A stretch of DNA of 64,000 nt from contig JBLMZI010000006.1 of the NCBI GenBank assembly GCA_050258755.1, forward strand, positions 124,001 to 188,000, given 5' to 3'. Under the pieces are notes generated by a model, which did no database searches, had not been told where the DNA came from, and saw nothing but the letters and a program-made list of their open reading frames with translations. Position 1 is the stretch's first letter. The number at the start of each line of letters is the position of its first letter. Shown here piece by piece: positions 47,171-55,320 of this stretch. This DNA is from JBLMZI01 sp050258755. GTDB lineage: Bacteria; Bacillota; Syntrophomonadia; Syntrophomonadales; DTU052. Made by a program: the position numbers and the translations under genes.

Positions 47171-47694
47171 TTGCCCTTGGCCCCTTTCTGCATCAGATAA
47201 CATTCAATGCCCAGATCGTTTAACCGGGTTGCCTTAATGCGGACCTCATTGGTCATCCGATTCCGGTAATCCTTTAATTTCTGCCGGACTTCCGGATCAG
47301 ACGCCCCAAGAATCTCCATCGCCAGCAAAGCCGCATTGGCGGCTCCGTTGATAGCGACCGTCGCAACCGGGATGCCTTTGGGCATTTGCACGGTAGCAAA
47401 CAGCGAGTCCATGCCGTTTAAAGCGCTGCCCAGAATCGGCACGCCGATCACCGGCAGCACCGTGTGGGCGGCAATGGCCCCGGCCAGATGCGCGGCTGCG
47501 CCGGCGCCGGCAATAATGACCTGAATGCCGCGCGCTTCCGCCCCTTCCGCGAAAGCCGCCGTATCCGCCGGTGTACGATGGGCCGATGAAATGGCTATCT
47601 CGTACGAAACGCCGAATGAAGCCAGAGTTTCTGCCGCTTCCTTCATGATTTTTAAATCCGAGTCGCTCCCCATGACTATCGCGACCGCCGCCAT
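47167..47694 (-). CDS. purE: N5-carboxyaminoimidazole ribonucleotide mutase PurE
   Basis: 175 aa, class I type by its ends: [67 protein letters not shown] and [20 protein letters not shown]. The SAHRTP histidine is the mutase catalytic residue. No purK is visible in the operon. GGGAGTGATTCC precedes the ATG. It is the first gene after the PRPP-type riboswitch. Confidence 0.96.
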   Translation of the reverse strand: MAAVAIVMGSDSDLKIMKEAAETLASFGVSYEIAISSAHRTPADTAAFAEGAEARGIQVIIAGAGAAAHLAGAIAAHTVLPVIGVPILGSALNGMDSLFATVQMPKGIPVATVAINGAANAALLAMEILGASDPEVRQKLKDYRNRMTNEVRIKATRLNDLGIECYLMQKGAKGK

Positions 47695-47755
47695 AATGGA
47701 ATCACTCCCTGATAAGAATATTGAAACCCGGTACCTGGGTAGCCTCGCTCGTTAA

Positions 47756-47865
47756 AGCGAAACCTCCCCGACCGGGCTTTTCTCCCACCGGTGTAGCGCT
47801 TGGAAAGCGCCTGTGCCACTTGGACCAGACCGCGGATGGCGCGGAACCCTAGACACACTTTCGCT
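47756..47865 (-). ncRNA. ykkC-family riboswitch, probably the PRPP class
   Basis: On the minus strand AGCGAAA (47865-47859) and TTTCGCT (47762-47756) close a P1 stem around the ykkC signature blocks TCTAGGGTTCCGCG, GGTCTGGTCC, ACACCGG and GGGAGAAAAGCCCGG. ykkC RNAs include guanidine, ppGpp and PRPP sensors. The purine operon directly downstream points to the PRPP class, which in known cases turns purine genes on. A CCCGGT/ACCGGG pairing with a T-rich tail downstream may be the expression platform, but it is weak. Confidence 0.85.
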
Positions 47866-47888
47866 GGCTAAAATATTTACCTAAGGGA

Positions 47889-47917
47889 ATGGTAACAAAC
47901 GCACCGGGACGTGTCAA
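47889..47917 (-). promoter_or_regulatory. Promoter of the purine operon
   Basis: A perfect TTGACA (47917-47912) is spaced 17 bp from TACCAT (47894-47889). The predicted start near 47882 lies just ahead of the ykkC aptamer. Confidence 0.85.
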
Positions 47918-47922
47918 CCGGT

Positions 47923-48013
47923 GAAACCCGTTGAAGCGCGGTTTGGCGGTTATCGGAACCTTGCGCGGCAGCGGCTTGACCCGGCCTCAATCCGCCGGGT
48001 TTTCAACGGTTTC
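47923..48013. repeat. Cloverleaf-like inverted-repeat structure upstream of the pur promoter
   Basis: The outer arms 47923-47935 and 48002-48013 pair over 12 bp with one bulged C. Inside are two further hairpins, one at 47936-47966 (GCGC/GCGC and GGTT/AACC) and one at 47979-48000 (ACCCGGC/GCCGGGT, 7 bp). No ORF or known RNA family was recognised, and no clear promoter shows which strand, if any, is transcribed. Confidence 0.5.
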
Positions 48014-48037
48014 GTCTCCAGGTTCTCTATGCATGAA

Positions 48038-48074
48038 TAAGAGGCGTCACCCGCTTATAGGATAACGCCTCTTA
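48038..48074 (-). terminator. Intrinsic terminator after the 49-aa gene
   Basis: TAAGAGGCGT (48038-48047) pairs with ACGCCTCTTA (48065-48074), and a T-rich tail follows on the minus strand. The 3' arm contains the stop codon of the small gene. Confidence 0.8.
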
Positions 48075-48221
48075 CATTTCTTTCAAACGATCGCGCAGCC
48101 TGGAGATTTCCTCTCTGAGCTGCCACAGTTCGTCCATCGAACCTCTACTGTCCAGGCTTTCCTGGAGCCGGGTCAGCCGAAGAATCAAAGAATCGGCTGC
48201 CGCCTTAACAATTGGATCCAT
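48072..48221 (-). CDS. 49-aa helical protein of unknown function
   Basis: Starts at ATG 48221 with GGGGGGAAAG 5 nt upstream; the longer open frame has no conserved look. The protein (MDPIVKAAADSLILRLTRL...) has a predicted two-helix, highly charged makeup ending in WQLREEISRLRDRLKEM. It faintly recalls the size and helix pattern of Spo0E-type phosphatases, but the SQELD motif is missing, so I do not assign it. It lies 92 bp after the 32-aa gene in what appears to be the same transcript. A perfect palindrome GGATTTGCAAATCC (48240-48253) sits between them. Confidence 0.5.
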   Translation of the reverse strand: MDPIVKAAADSLILRLTRLQESLDSRGSMDELWQLREEISRLRDRLKEM

Positions 48222-48313
48222 CGATCTTTCCCCCCATCCGGGATTTGCAAATCCTGCGCTCGCCGTAGCAAGGCGTAAACCGGGTCTTGCGTACTGCCTG
48301 GACCGACCCCACA

Positions 48314-48412
48314 TTAGGCCTGCGGGCGGTCCGTCGTTTCGCCGTTCTCTTCGGCATCGATATGTTCCAGTCCGATTTCGTTCAGGATATGGTTAATCAG
48401 TTCAGGACTCAT
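48314..48412 (-). CDS. 32-aa acidic small protein
   Basis: A short gene with unusually strong expression signals: AAAGGGGGTGA, one mismatch from the perfect anti-SD complement, lies 5 nt before ATG 48412. A 17-bp-spaced promoter lies just upstream. The product begins MSPELINHILNEIGLEHIDA and ends ENGETTDRPQA: an amphipathic helix followed by an acidic polar tail. No family was recognised. Its quality rests on the signals, not on homology. Confidence 0.5.
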   Translation of the reverse strand: MSPELINHILNEIGLEHIDAEENGETTDRPQA

Positions 48413-48451
48413 CCACGTCACCCCCTTTCCTTTTCTCATTCTACAATCTCT

Positions 48452-48480
48452 ATTTTAAGATCTCAAAAAGGTTCTGTAAA
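48452..48480 (-). promoter_or_regulatory. Promoter of the two small genes
   Basis: TTTACA (48480-48475) and TAAAAT (48457-48452) are separated by 17 bp on the minus strand, with a start near 48445 and a 33-nt leader to the 32-aa gene. Confidence 0.7.
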
Positions 48481-48798
48481 TTTCAGGTTAACTCTTACAG
48501 GCCGAAATGAACGGCTTAAGCCGGTGTTTACACTTTAAACCTACCGCTATCACCATATTACGAAATTTTTTGAATTTTTATTCCGCTGATTTCGATTCGG
48601 TACGCTGCGGCCGCGAAGCCCCAAAACGCCAGCATCCTGCGCGTGTATCGCTTATGGGGCGACGTTCGTATGCATTTCCGTTCCCAATCCCGGAACAGAC
48701 TGATTGCAACAATTTGGCAGGATTTTCGACCTGCCAAACCGAATGAACGTATATACGAACACATATAGGAAGAGATAGAAGCAAGGGGGAGGTTCTCC
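48481..48798. other. Intergenic region upstream of the chemoreceptor
   Basis: About 318 bp with no supported gene. It contains a hairpin TTGGCAGG / CCTGCCAA (about 48713-48736) without a T tract, the palindrome CGTATATACG (about 48747-48756), and the ribosome site GGGGGAGG for the chemoreceptor. No sigma-28-type flagellar promoter was found by eye. Confidence 0.4.
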
Positions 48799-50511
48799 AT
48801 GTCGATTCGCACCAGACTGTTCACCCTGGTGGCCGCAGTCATTGTCATCTTCACCATCTGCAGCGGCCTGACGATTTGGGAAGTCCTAACGATTAGCCGG
48901 CTCGCCAAGGACGCGAGCGCGCGCGAGGATAATATGCGGCTGGTCCGGGAAACCCAGGCCTTGATCAAAGATGCGCAATCGAAACAAGCCTTGCAGGCAT
49001 TATATCTGGTTTCCGGGCAAAGTGCCGGGGGAACCCAGGAAATTGTTGACCTGTCCCGTAAGATTCAGGCGAACCTGGAAGGGGTACTGTCCAAAGCGGA
49101 TACCGACCAGGAACGGGCTCAGATGAAACCCACCCGCGACGCCTCAGAAGCCTTCAAAGCCCAGGCACAGGTTTTGAACAATCTGGCCCAGAGTGCCGGG
49201 CGCATGACGGAAGCCGAAATGAAAGACAAACTGGGCGCGGGCGCGAAACAGCTCGAAGGAGCACAAGTTCAGCTGACCAGCTGCTTGAACCAGTATGTGA
49301 ACTTCTTCGACGTGGAAGCCCAAGAATCGATGCAGCAGGTTCAGGTAAGAATCGCGGAAACGAAGCAAATCGCCATTGTTGGACTGGTGCTGACCATTTT
49401 GATCAGCATCCTGATGACGTCCGTTTTGACCCGCTCGATCACTGAGCCGATGCGGGAAGCCGTCGCCCTGGCCGATGCCATGAGCGAAGGCGATCTTTCG
49501 GTTCGCATGCCCACCCGGCGCCATGATGAATTCGGCAGGCTGGCCAAAGCGCTGACCCACGCCGTTGAAAGCTCCGCCGCCCTGGTCAAAACAGTGGTCC
49601 AGAATGCAGATGAGCTTTATGCTTACAGCCGGGAACTGACCGAGCTAACCGATACGGTATCCGGCGATATGAAGCATGTCCAGCTTTCGACCGAGCAGAT
49701 TGCCGCCGGGCTGGAGGAGGTTTCCGCGTCTTCCCAGGAAATGAACGCAGCATCCGAAGAGATTACGGCATCGTTGACCGAACTGGCAGCCGAAGCCGAT
49801 GAATCCACTCGAAAAGCAACTGAAATTCAGGAAAAATCGGGCAAAATCCGCGCCAACGCCCAGCAGGCGCAGCAGGACAGCGTTTCGCTCTATGAAACGA
49901 TCCGCGAGCGTATGGTGCAGGCCATTGAGGAATCCAAAATCGTGGAGGAAATTGCTACCCTGGCCACGAATATATCAGCGATCGCCGATCAAACCAACCT
50001 GCTGGCGTTAAACGCCGCTATCGAAGCGGCCCGGGCCGGTGAGCAGGGCCGCGGCTTCGCGGTGGTTGCCGACGAGGTCCGGAAACTGGCTGAGGAGTCC
50101 TCTCAAACCGTAAAGAACATTCAGCTTCTGACCGGACAGGTGCACGGTTCGATCACCAAAGTGGTTGATAACGCCAATCAATTACTGCAGTACATGAATA
50201 CCCAGGTGATCAGGGACTACAAGGTCATGGTGAAAGTTGTGGACCAGTACCGCGACGATGCGGCCATGTTCGGCGAACTGACCGCCAAGGTCAGTCGGAT
50301 GAGCAACCAGATTCTCAACGCAACCGGCGAGATCGCCACGGCCATTGAAGGTGTCTCGACCACCATGACCCAGAGCGCCGCCAATGCGGCTCAGATCGCT
50401 GACGATACCACCCACACCAACGGCAGCGTGGAAGAGGTCGCCCGGTCCGCCCACCAGCTGGCCGAAACCGCTTCGGTCCTCAAAACCACGGTTTCGCAGT
50501 TTAAAGTATAG
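48799..50511 (+). CDS. Methyl-accepting chemotaxis protein
   Basis: 570-aa chemoreceptor. TM1 is at about 8-32 and an extracellular, all-helical four-helix-bundle-like sensor at about 35-190, rich in Gln and Ala. TM2 is at about 196-216 ([18 protein letters not shown]) and HAMP at about 215-270 ([23 protein letters not shown]). The cytoplasmic hairpin carries the CheW/CheA-binding tip [20 protein letters not shown] followed by [20 protein letters not shown]. The ligand cannot be read from the sequence. GGGGGAGG precedes the ATG. It is monocistronic and terminated at 50537-50571. Confidence 0.93.
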   Translation: MSIRTRLFTLVAAVIVIFTICSGLTIWEVLTISRLAKDASAREDNMRLVRETQALIKDAQSKQALQALYLVSGQSAGGTQEIVDLSRKIQANLEGVLSKADTDQERAQMKPTRDASEAFKAQAQVLNNLAQSAGRMTEAEMKDKLGAGAKQLEGAQVQLTSCLNQYVNFFDVEAQESMQQVQVRIAETKQIAIVGLVLTILISILMTSVLTRSITEPMREAVALADAMSEGDLSVRMPTRRHDEFGRLAKALTHAVESSAALVKTVVQNADELYAYSRELTELTDTVSGDMKHVQLSTEQIAAGLEEVSASSQEMNAASEEITASLTELAAEADESTRKATEIQEKSGKIRANAQQAQQDSVSLYETIRERMVQAIEESKIVEEIATLATNISAIADQTNLLALNAAIEAARAGEQGRGFAVVADEVRKLAEESSQTVKNIQLLTGQVHGSITKVVDNANQLLQYMNTQVIRDYKVMVKVVDQYRDDAAMFGELTAKVSRMSNQILNATGEIATAIEGVSTTMTQSAANAAQIADDTTHTNGSVEEVARSAHQLAETASVLKTTVSQFKV

Positions 50512-50536
50512 CCGCTAACCGGCCGGAAACCCGTTG

Positions 50537-50571
50537 AAAAAAGCCCGTCGGTTTCACTGCCGGGCTTTTTG
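50537..50571 (+). terminator. Intrinsic terminator after the chemoreceptor
   Basis: AAAAAGCCCG and CGGGCTTTTT flank a short loop within 50537-50571, 26 bp after the stop. A following T run makes it a standard rho-independent terminator. Confidence 0.88.
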
Positions 50572-50614
50572 TTTGCTCTGGCCGCAATTCAATTCCGTTT
50601 GGAGGTACGTTTTC

Positions 50615-51487
50615 GTGGAGCATAAAAAGATTCTATGGGGCGCAGCCGCGGTTCTGGTCCTGGTTTTCGGAATCGCCGGGTACCTTTCCGCTGACCGTCA
50701 GCCGGTTTCTGCTCCGGCAGACAACCGGTCGCATCCGATCCTGGTCTCCTGGTGGAATGAAACCGGTATGCTGCTTGGCGCCAGCCAAAACGGCGCCTGG
50801 CGCTCCATTGACCCGCAAGCCCTGAATCATAAACAGGAAGGCGTCCTTAAAGGATTTCCGCTCGTCGCCGGCGGGGAACGCTACAAAATCTATACCCGGG
50901 ATCGTTATCTCGGCGTGTACACCGGGGGCAAAGCCGCGCTTCGGCTTGCCGCGCTGCCTGTGGTCGCGATTGGTCTTATGCCAAAGCTCAAGCCGGAGCA
51001 GGAATACATCGCGGTTGCCGGTGACTGGAATCCCCGGCCCCGGGTTCCGGCCAAGATTCAACCGGACGCTTCCATCCGACAGGTTTTGCAGAACCGGCTT
51101 ACCTACTACGGTCTGCCCGGCGCCCCGCTCAAGATTGATCAAGTCTGGGAAATCGACCTGGACCATGACGGGAAAGTCGAACAGCTGGTAGAAGCAACCC
51201 ACCTGCCCGATGTAATGCAAGCCAGTCCGGATACTTATTCCATGGTGTTTCTGATGAATGGTACCCGCTCGCCGATCATGCTTCGGAAGGATTTCCGGAC
51301 CAAAAAAGTCGAAAAAGATGGGGCCCCGCCGCTTAAATTCTCCGTCGCGGCGATTCTGGACCTGAACGGGGACAGCCAAATGGAGGTCGTTCTTCGCTCA
51401 AGCTATTATGAAGGGGAATGGACCGAAGTGTATGAGATCAAAGGGAACCAGGCTGAACTGGTCCTGACCGAAGGCAATGGTTTGTAA
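50615..51487 (+). CDS. Membrane-anchored extracellular protein with DxDxDG-like motifs
   Basis: 290 aa from GTG 50615, supported by GGAGGT 8 nt upstream; the longer frame would run through the preceding terminator. One N-terminal helix (ILWGAAAVLVLVFGIAGYL) acts as signal anchor. The exported part has two calcium-loop-like motifs, IDLDHDGKVEQLVEA and ILDLNGDSQMEVVLRS, as in FG-GAP/VCBS-type repeat proteins, where they occur in pairs. A central EYIAVAGDWNPRPR stretch is of unknown type. It is convergent with the HAD gene. No function is proposed. Confidence 0.6.
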   Translation: MEHKKILWGAAAVLVLVFGIAGYLSADRQPVSAPADNRSHPILVSWWNETGMLLGASQNGAWRSIDPQALNHKQEGVLKGFPLVAGGERYKIYTRDRYLGVYTGGKAALRLAALPVVAIGLMPKLKPEQEYIAVAGDWNPRPRVPAKIQPDASIRQVLQNRLTYYGLPGAPLKIDQVWEIDLDHDGKVEQLVEATHLPDVMQASPDTYSMVFLMNGTRSPIMLRKDFRTKKVEKDGAPPLKFSVAAILDLNGDSQMEVVLRSSYYEGEWTEVYEIKGNQAELVLTEGNGL

Positions 51488-51506
51488 TCAATGGTTTCGC
51501 AGCACC

Positions 51507-52166
51507 TTACTCAATATATTTCAGGAGTTCCCCGATATCGTTGACCAGGAGGTCCGGTTTGGACTGCAGCAGCAAGTCCCGGTCCCCCATGCCATAGGTC
51601 ACGCCGCAGGTCACTACCCCGGCTCGCTTGCCGGCTTCAATGTCGGTAAAAGCATCGCCGACCATCATGGTTCTTTCCGGTGCGGCGCCGAAGGCGTCAA
51701 GCACCATCAGGATCCCCTCCGGGTCGGGTTTCGGTTTGACCACTGAATCAAAGCCCACAATCAGGTCAAAATAGTGCCGGGCCTTCAGCCCCTGCAGAAT
51801 TGCTTCCGAAAGCTCCACGGTTTTGCTGGTCACCACCGCGGTTTTCTTCACCGGATGGGTTTTCATCCGGCGCATCACGTTTTCCAGGTTCGGAAACAGC
51901 CTGGTTTCGACCAGCGCATGCTGCAGATAAATCTGCCGGTAAATCGGCACCGCCTGCTCCAGCATCGCCTCATCGGCCTGGTTCAGGCACCCACGCAGCA
52001 TCGTCACCGCCCCGTAGCCGACGTGCGGAATGATCTCCTCCCTGGGCCGAACCGGGTGGTTCAACACCTCCATGGTCAACTGTACCGAGGTCGCGATGTC
52101 GCTCGCGGAATCGATCACCACCCCGTCCAGATCAAAAAGCACGGCATCGAGCCTGTATTTCATCAT
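51507..52166 (-). CDS. HAD-family phosphatase, PpaX / phosphoglycolate-phosphatase type
   Basis: 219 aa from ATG 52166, with GGAGGGGGGAG just upstream. Haloacid-dehalogenase signatures are DAVLFDLDGVVIDSASD (catalytic Asp pair), VVTSKTVEL (motif II), and GFDSVVKPKPDPEG and MVGDAFTDIEAGKRAG (motifs III and IV). A helical cap domain lies between residues ~18 and 90. Family members hydrolyse phosphoglycolate or pyrophosphate; the substrate cannot be fixed here. It starts 78 bp after the sulfatase stop. Confidence 0.85.
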   Translation of the reverse strand: MMKYRLDAVLFDLDGVVIDSASDIATSVQLTMEVLNHPVRPREEIIPHVGYGAVTMLRGCLNQADEAMLEQAVPIYRQIYLQHALVETRLFPNLENVMRRMKTHPVKKTAVVTSKTVELSEAILQGLKARHYFDLIVGFDSVVKPKPDPEGILMVLDAFGAAPERTMMVGDAFTDIEAGKRAGVVTCGVTYGMGDRDLLLQSKPDLLVNDIGELLKYIE

Positions 52167-52243
52167 TTCTCCCCCCTCCTGAAGGTTCATCGCGGGAGCG
52201 GTGGATCAGCGGCAGCACGGGCAGGCGTTCTCAACACCGGTTG

Positions 52244-53722
52244 TTAACGGTTCCTGTGCGCATCCACCCATTGGCGCAGCTGCGCCTGACCGGCCACTTC
52301 CCCCTTGAAAATCGCTTCAATCAACGGTGCAGTCATTGTCGTATCGAAAGCCGGTTCGAAGGTCACTCCCTGATTCCGTCCGGGCAGTTTGACCATAAAC
52401 GGAACCCTTGCGTCGGCCTTTCCGTCGTAGGACCGCGATTCCCGCCAGGCGTGATCGCTGGATACAATCAGCACGGTCTGGTTCCAGATCCCCTCCGATA
52501 CCATCATCTTCCGCAGCTCCCCGAAAGAACGGTCGGCAAGCAGCAGGTTGTCAAAATATCCGTTTTTTTCGGACCGAAAGGCGGTGATCCGCCGGCTTCC
52601 TGCATCATAAATCCACGGAAGATGCGGGATCGGCATGTGAATGACCACCAGCCCCAGCCGCCGGTCGCGGATCAGGGATTCCGCTTCCGCCATCGTGTTC
52701 CGGTAGACGCTGATTTGATGATACCGCTCAAAAAGCGGTGACTGTTCGCTTATTTGTCCCCACATCAGCTCGAGGATCCCGCTGCCCGGCCGGTATTCCG
52801 GCCGAAATCCCGGATGGGCGTAACACCGGCTCAATGCGGAGCCGATCACACGGTCATAGGGATGATACCAGCCCACCAGCCCGCTGTTGAAGCCAAGCTG
52901 CTGTACCCTGGAAAAGATGTTTTCCCCCCGGCTCCACTGAAAGGGTTTCTGCTCGCCGGTCGGATACAGCATCAAATCGCTGTTTGAAATCACTTTCGCC
53001 TTGCGGATGGGCTGTCCCGAAAACAAAGCCGGGATCGCATCCAGGGTTTCCTTTTCCGATGATACGGCATTCCGGGCTGAAAAAACCTGGCGACCCAGCC
53101 GATCAAGCTCCGGCATCGCGAATCCTTCCGGCCGCTCATCGAACGCAAGCCGCTGATCCACTTCGTCAAAGATCAGCCACACAACCCGCCGCTCCGGGTC
53201 GGCAGGATTTCGGTATTCAGCCTGGCTTTTTGGTGCCTGAAAGCCACCGGCCTTGCTCTCTTGCACAGCTGCTCGGACAAACTCCGAAAACGTGAATACC
53301 AGAAACGGCGAAAAGGCAAGCAGAACAAAAATCATGGCTTTTTTGGCGATACGAGCGCCCGGCCTATGAAACCAAAGCCCAATACCGAGTACGAAAATTG
53401 GAATCGTTGCTTCCAGCAGGTGGTTCTTAAGGGCTGGGAAAAAGACTCTGGCGGCATTCGCCAGGAGCAGCGCGGCCAGAATAATGGCGATCACCTCAAG
53501 CCGCCTTGATTTGGATCGCTGAATCAGAAGAATGGCAGTAAAAAACAGGAGCCCGAGTATGACCACGTTCAAAAACAGCGCAATCCCGCTCTGAGTTTTT
53601 GGGAAGGCAGAAAAATAGTACTCATTCATGGGTGGTGCATAGATCAAGCGCGCCCAGGTAAACATGAAACTGACATTGGCCAAGGATAACGCAACAAGAA
53701 GGTTTCGAAGCTTCACGGGCAA
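52244..53722 (-). CDS. Membrane-anchored sulfatase / alkaline-phosphatase-fold protein
   Basis: 492 aa. About four to five N-terminal helices (to ~residue 155) are followed by an extracellular alkaline-phosphatase-superfamily domain: VVWLIFDEVD (first metal ligands), NAVSSEKETLDAIPALFSGQP where the nucleophile is expected, HMPIPHLPWIYD, and TVLIVSSDHAWRE with the second metal site. The layout recalls LtaS-like phosphoglycerol transferases and arylsulfatase-like proteins; the reaction is not determined. The start is TTG 53722, or GTG 53716, behind GAGGGTG. It overlaps nothing but follows the methyltransferase by 2 bp. Confidence 0.75.
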   Translation of the reverse strand: MPVKLRNLLVALSLANVSFMFTWARLIYAPPMNEYYFSAFPKTQSGIALFLNVVILGLLFFTAILLIQRSKSRRLEVIAIILAALLLANAARVFFPALKNHLLEATIPIFVLGIGLWFHRPGARIAKKAMIFVLLAFSPFLVFTFSEFVRAAVQESKAGGFQAPKSQAEYRNPADPERRVVWLIFDEVDQRLAFDERPEGFAMPELDRLGRQVFSARNAVSSEKETLDAIPALFSGQPIRKAKVISNSDLMLYPTGEQKPFQWSRGENIFSRVQQLGFNSGLVGWYHPYDRVIGSALSRCYAHPGFRPEYRPGSGILELMWGQISEQSPLFERYHQISVYRNTMAEAESLIRDRRLGLVVIHMPIPHLPWIYDAGSRRITAFRSEKNGYFDNLLLADRSFGELRKMMVSEGIWNQTVLIVSSDHAWRESRSYDGKADARVPFMVKLPGRNQGVTFEPAFDTTMTAPLIEAIFKGEVAGQAQLRQWVDAHRNR

Positions 53723-53724
53723 AA

Positions 53725-55125
53725 CTACACCCTCTTCCGCAGCAAATACAGCGTTCGGTCCCGTCCACCCACCGGCTGCCGGGCCACAATCTCAAACCGG
53801 CTTTGGCAGGCCGACTCGAAACCGGATTGGTTGTAATCAGCAAAAAGCGCTTCCCGTCCGCGGGTCAGCAATTTGAACATGGCATCCGCCGGGTCGACAT
53901 ACTCAATCACGAGATATTTGCTGGTTAATCCCCAGGCCAGATCAAAAATCTGTTCCAGCGGAATCCGCTCCGTAACTAATAGGTGATGCAGCACCGCAAG
54001 CATAAGGACCAGATCAAACCGATCCCGAGCGCGTTCAAGGAATGACTGGCATTCGCTATTGCACCATCCGACAGCGGGACTCGGCCGGGCAATGTTTACG
54101 ACCAGGGGCAAAATATCGGCCTGGCTTTGTTTCGCCTTCTTCCATAACGCGCCGACCACCACCGGATCCAGATCAATCGCAACCACCCGGGCGCCGGTTT
54201 TTGCTGCCATCAGGCTGAAAACACCGGTATTGCACCCTATATCCAATACATATCCCGGTTGATGTTCAGCCAGCACACTTTCCAGAAAAGCGGCTTTAAC
54301 CGCCATCTCGGCCTGGGAATAGTCATGGCTGTCCTCGTAGTCCGACCAGACCGACACTCCCTTTTGGGGCGCCAATTGCCGGGTTTTCTTCTGCAGATTC
54401 CGCAGTTGAGACCCCAGAATGTACTTCGCCTTTTCCTGGTCCCCGGCTTCACGCTTTTGATAAATCGCTTGATTGCCCGATTTACCATTCGAAAGCCAGG
54501 TCGGCAGCGAAACCAGATCAAGAAACGGCGGCCGCACTTTCTGGCCGAAGGAGCACAGCCGGAACACTTCTTGCGGTTCCAGTCCGTCCCGCCGGGTATA
54601 AAAAATATCGGCCAATGGAAGTCCGAAATATCGATTTGCGAGCAAAGGCAGCAGGAAGCAGCGAATATACTGCGCATAAGGAAGCCAGGTGTAATCGCCG
54701 GGATCCCGCTGTTCGACCGACAGGGCATCGACGAAGACAGCCTCCGGCCCTTGGAAGAGGGTATTATAGGGGGTTGCGTCTTTTAAACCGAATTGATGGT
54801 CCAATGCGGTCAGGGCGATCCGCAGGGTCAGTTCACCGGCATGATGGAGCATTTCCGGGGCCCATTCATAGGGATAGGATGGAAACCAGACAGCGTCATG
54901 TTCGGCGATTATGTAATCATCGGGGGCATCGGGAAGATCCAGACCTTCGATTGAACCAACGGTATCCGGGCTCAGAATGTTTACACCCACAAAGTCCGCC
55001 GCCGCGTCCGTTTGCCAGAACGGTTCAATGCGCTTCCACTCCGGCTTCCTGATCACTCGGAAAATCCGGTCTCCTACCCGCTGTACATGTCCCGCCGGAT
55101 CACGGAAAGATTTGGTGCCAGCCAT
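53725..55125 (-). CDS. Two-part SAM-dependent methyltransferase
   Basis: 466 aa. Residues ~280-460 are a class I SAM methyltransferase: YVLDIGCNTGVFSLMAAKTG (motif I), VVAIDLDP (motif II) and FDLVLMLAVLHHLLVTERIPL (motif IV region). The first ~270 residues form a separate domain. Its HHAGELTLRIALTALDHQFGLKDATPYNTLFQGPEAVFVDALS segment recalls the N-terminal part of NoeA-like methyltransferases, where an atypical kinase-like fold precedes the transferase. The target is unknown. It lies between the 54-aa membrane protein and the sulfatase, with 2-6 bp gaps on both sides, so the three are co-made. Confidence 0.75.
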   Translation of the reverse strand: MAGTKSFRDPAGHVQRVGDRIFRVIRKPEWKRIEPFWQTDAAADFVGVNILSPDTVGSIEGLDLPDAPDDYIIAEHDAVWFPSYPYEWAPEMLHHAGELTLRIALTALDHQFGLKDATPYNTLFQGPEAVFVDALSVEQRDPGDYTWLPYAQYIRCFLLPLLANRYFGLPLADIFYTRRDGLEPQEVFRLCSFGQKVRPPFLDLVSLPTWLSNGKSGNQAIYQKREAGDQEKAKYILGSQLRNLQKKTRQLAPQKGVSVWSDYEDSHDYSQAEMAVKAAFLESVLAEHQPGYVLDIGCNTGVFSLMAAKTGARVVAIDLDPVVVGALWKKAKQSQADILPLVVNIARPSPAVGWCNSECQSFLERARDRFDLVLMLAVLHHLLVTERIPLEQIFDLAWGLTSKYLVIEYVDPADAMFKLLTRGREALFADYNQSGFESACQSRFEIVARQPVGGRDRTLYLLRKRV

Positions 55126-55131
55126 ACCAGC

Positions 55132-55296
55132 CTAGTCCTGCTTCCTTTTAAACTTCGTCAGGAACCGGCCCCAGGCTCTCCGGGTACTGAAGACCACGCC
55201 GAGCACCCCGGCCACCAGCAGCTGCCATACCATGGCACCAGAACCAGGATCAATGTAAGCCAGCATTAACAGGTCTGGAATCGGCTTGCCGATCAT
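55132..55296 (-). CDS. 54-aa membrane protein with a YIDPGSG motif
   Basis: Starts at ATG 55296 with GGAGGAG 8 nt upstream and ends 6 bp before the methyltransferase. The product has a short N-terminus, then AYIDPGSGAMVWQLLVAGVL, one membrane helix (about 21-36) and a strongly basic tail (RRAWGRFLTKFKRKQD). From memory, small proteins with a Y-[IL]-DPGSG start and one helix recur next to sulfatase-like and methyltransferase genes, but no function is established that I know of. It begins 25 bp after the guaA stop. Confidence 0.7.
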   Translation of the reverse strand: MIGKPIPDLLMLAYIDPGSGAMVWQLLVAGVLGVVFSTRRAWGRFLTKFKRKQD

Positions 55297-55320
55297 TTAA
55301 GCAACTCCTCCTGTATCGTC

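Noticed and set aside
48481..48798. c-di-GMP riboswitch or sigma-28 promoter before the chemoreceptor
   Set aside because: Neither the GEMM core blocks nor a TAAA-N15-GCCGATAA-like element could be found.
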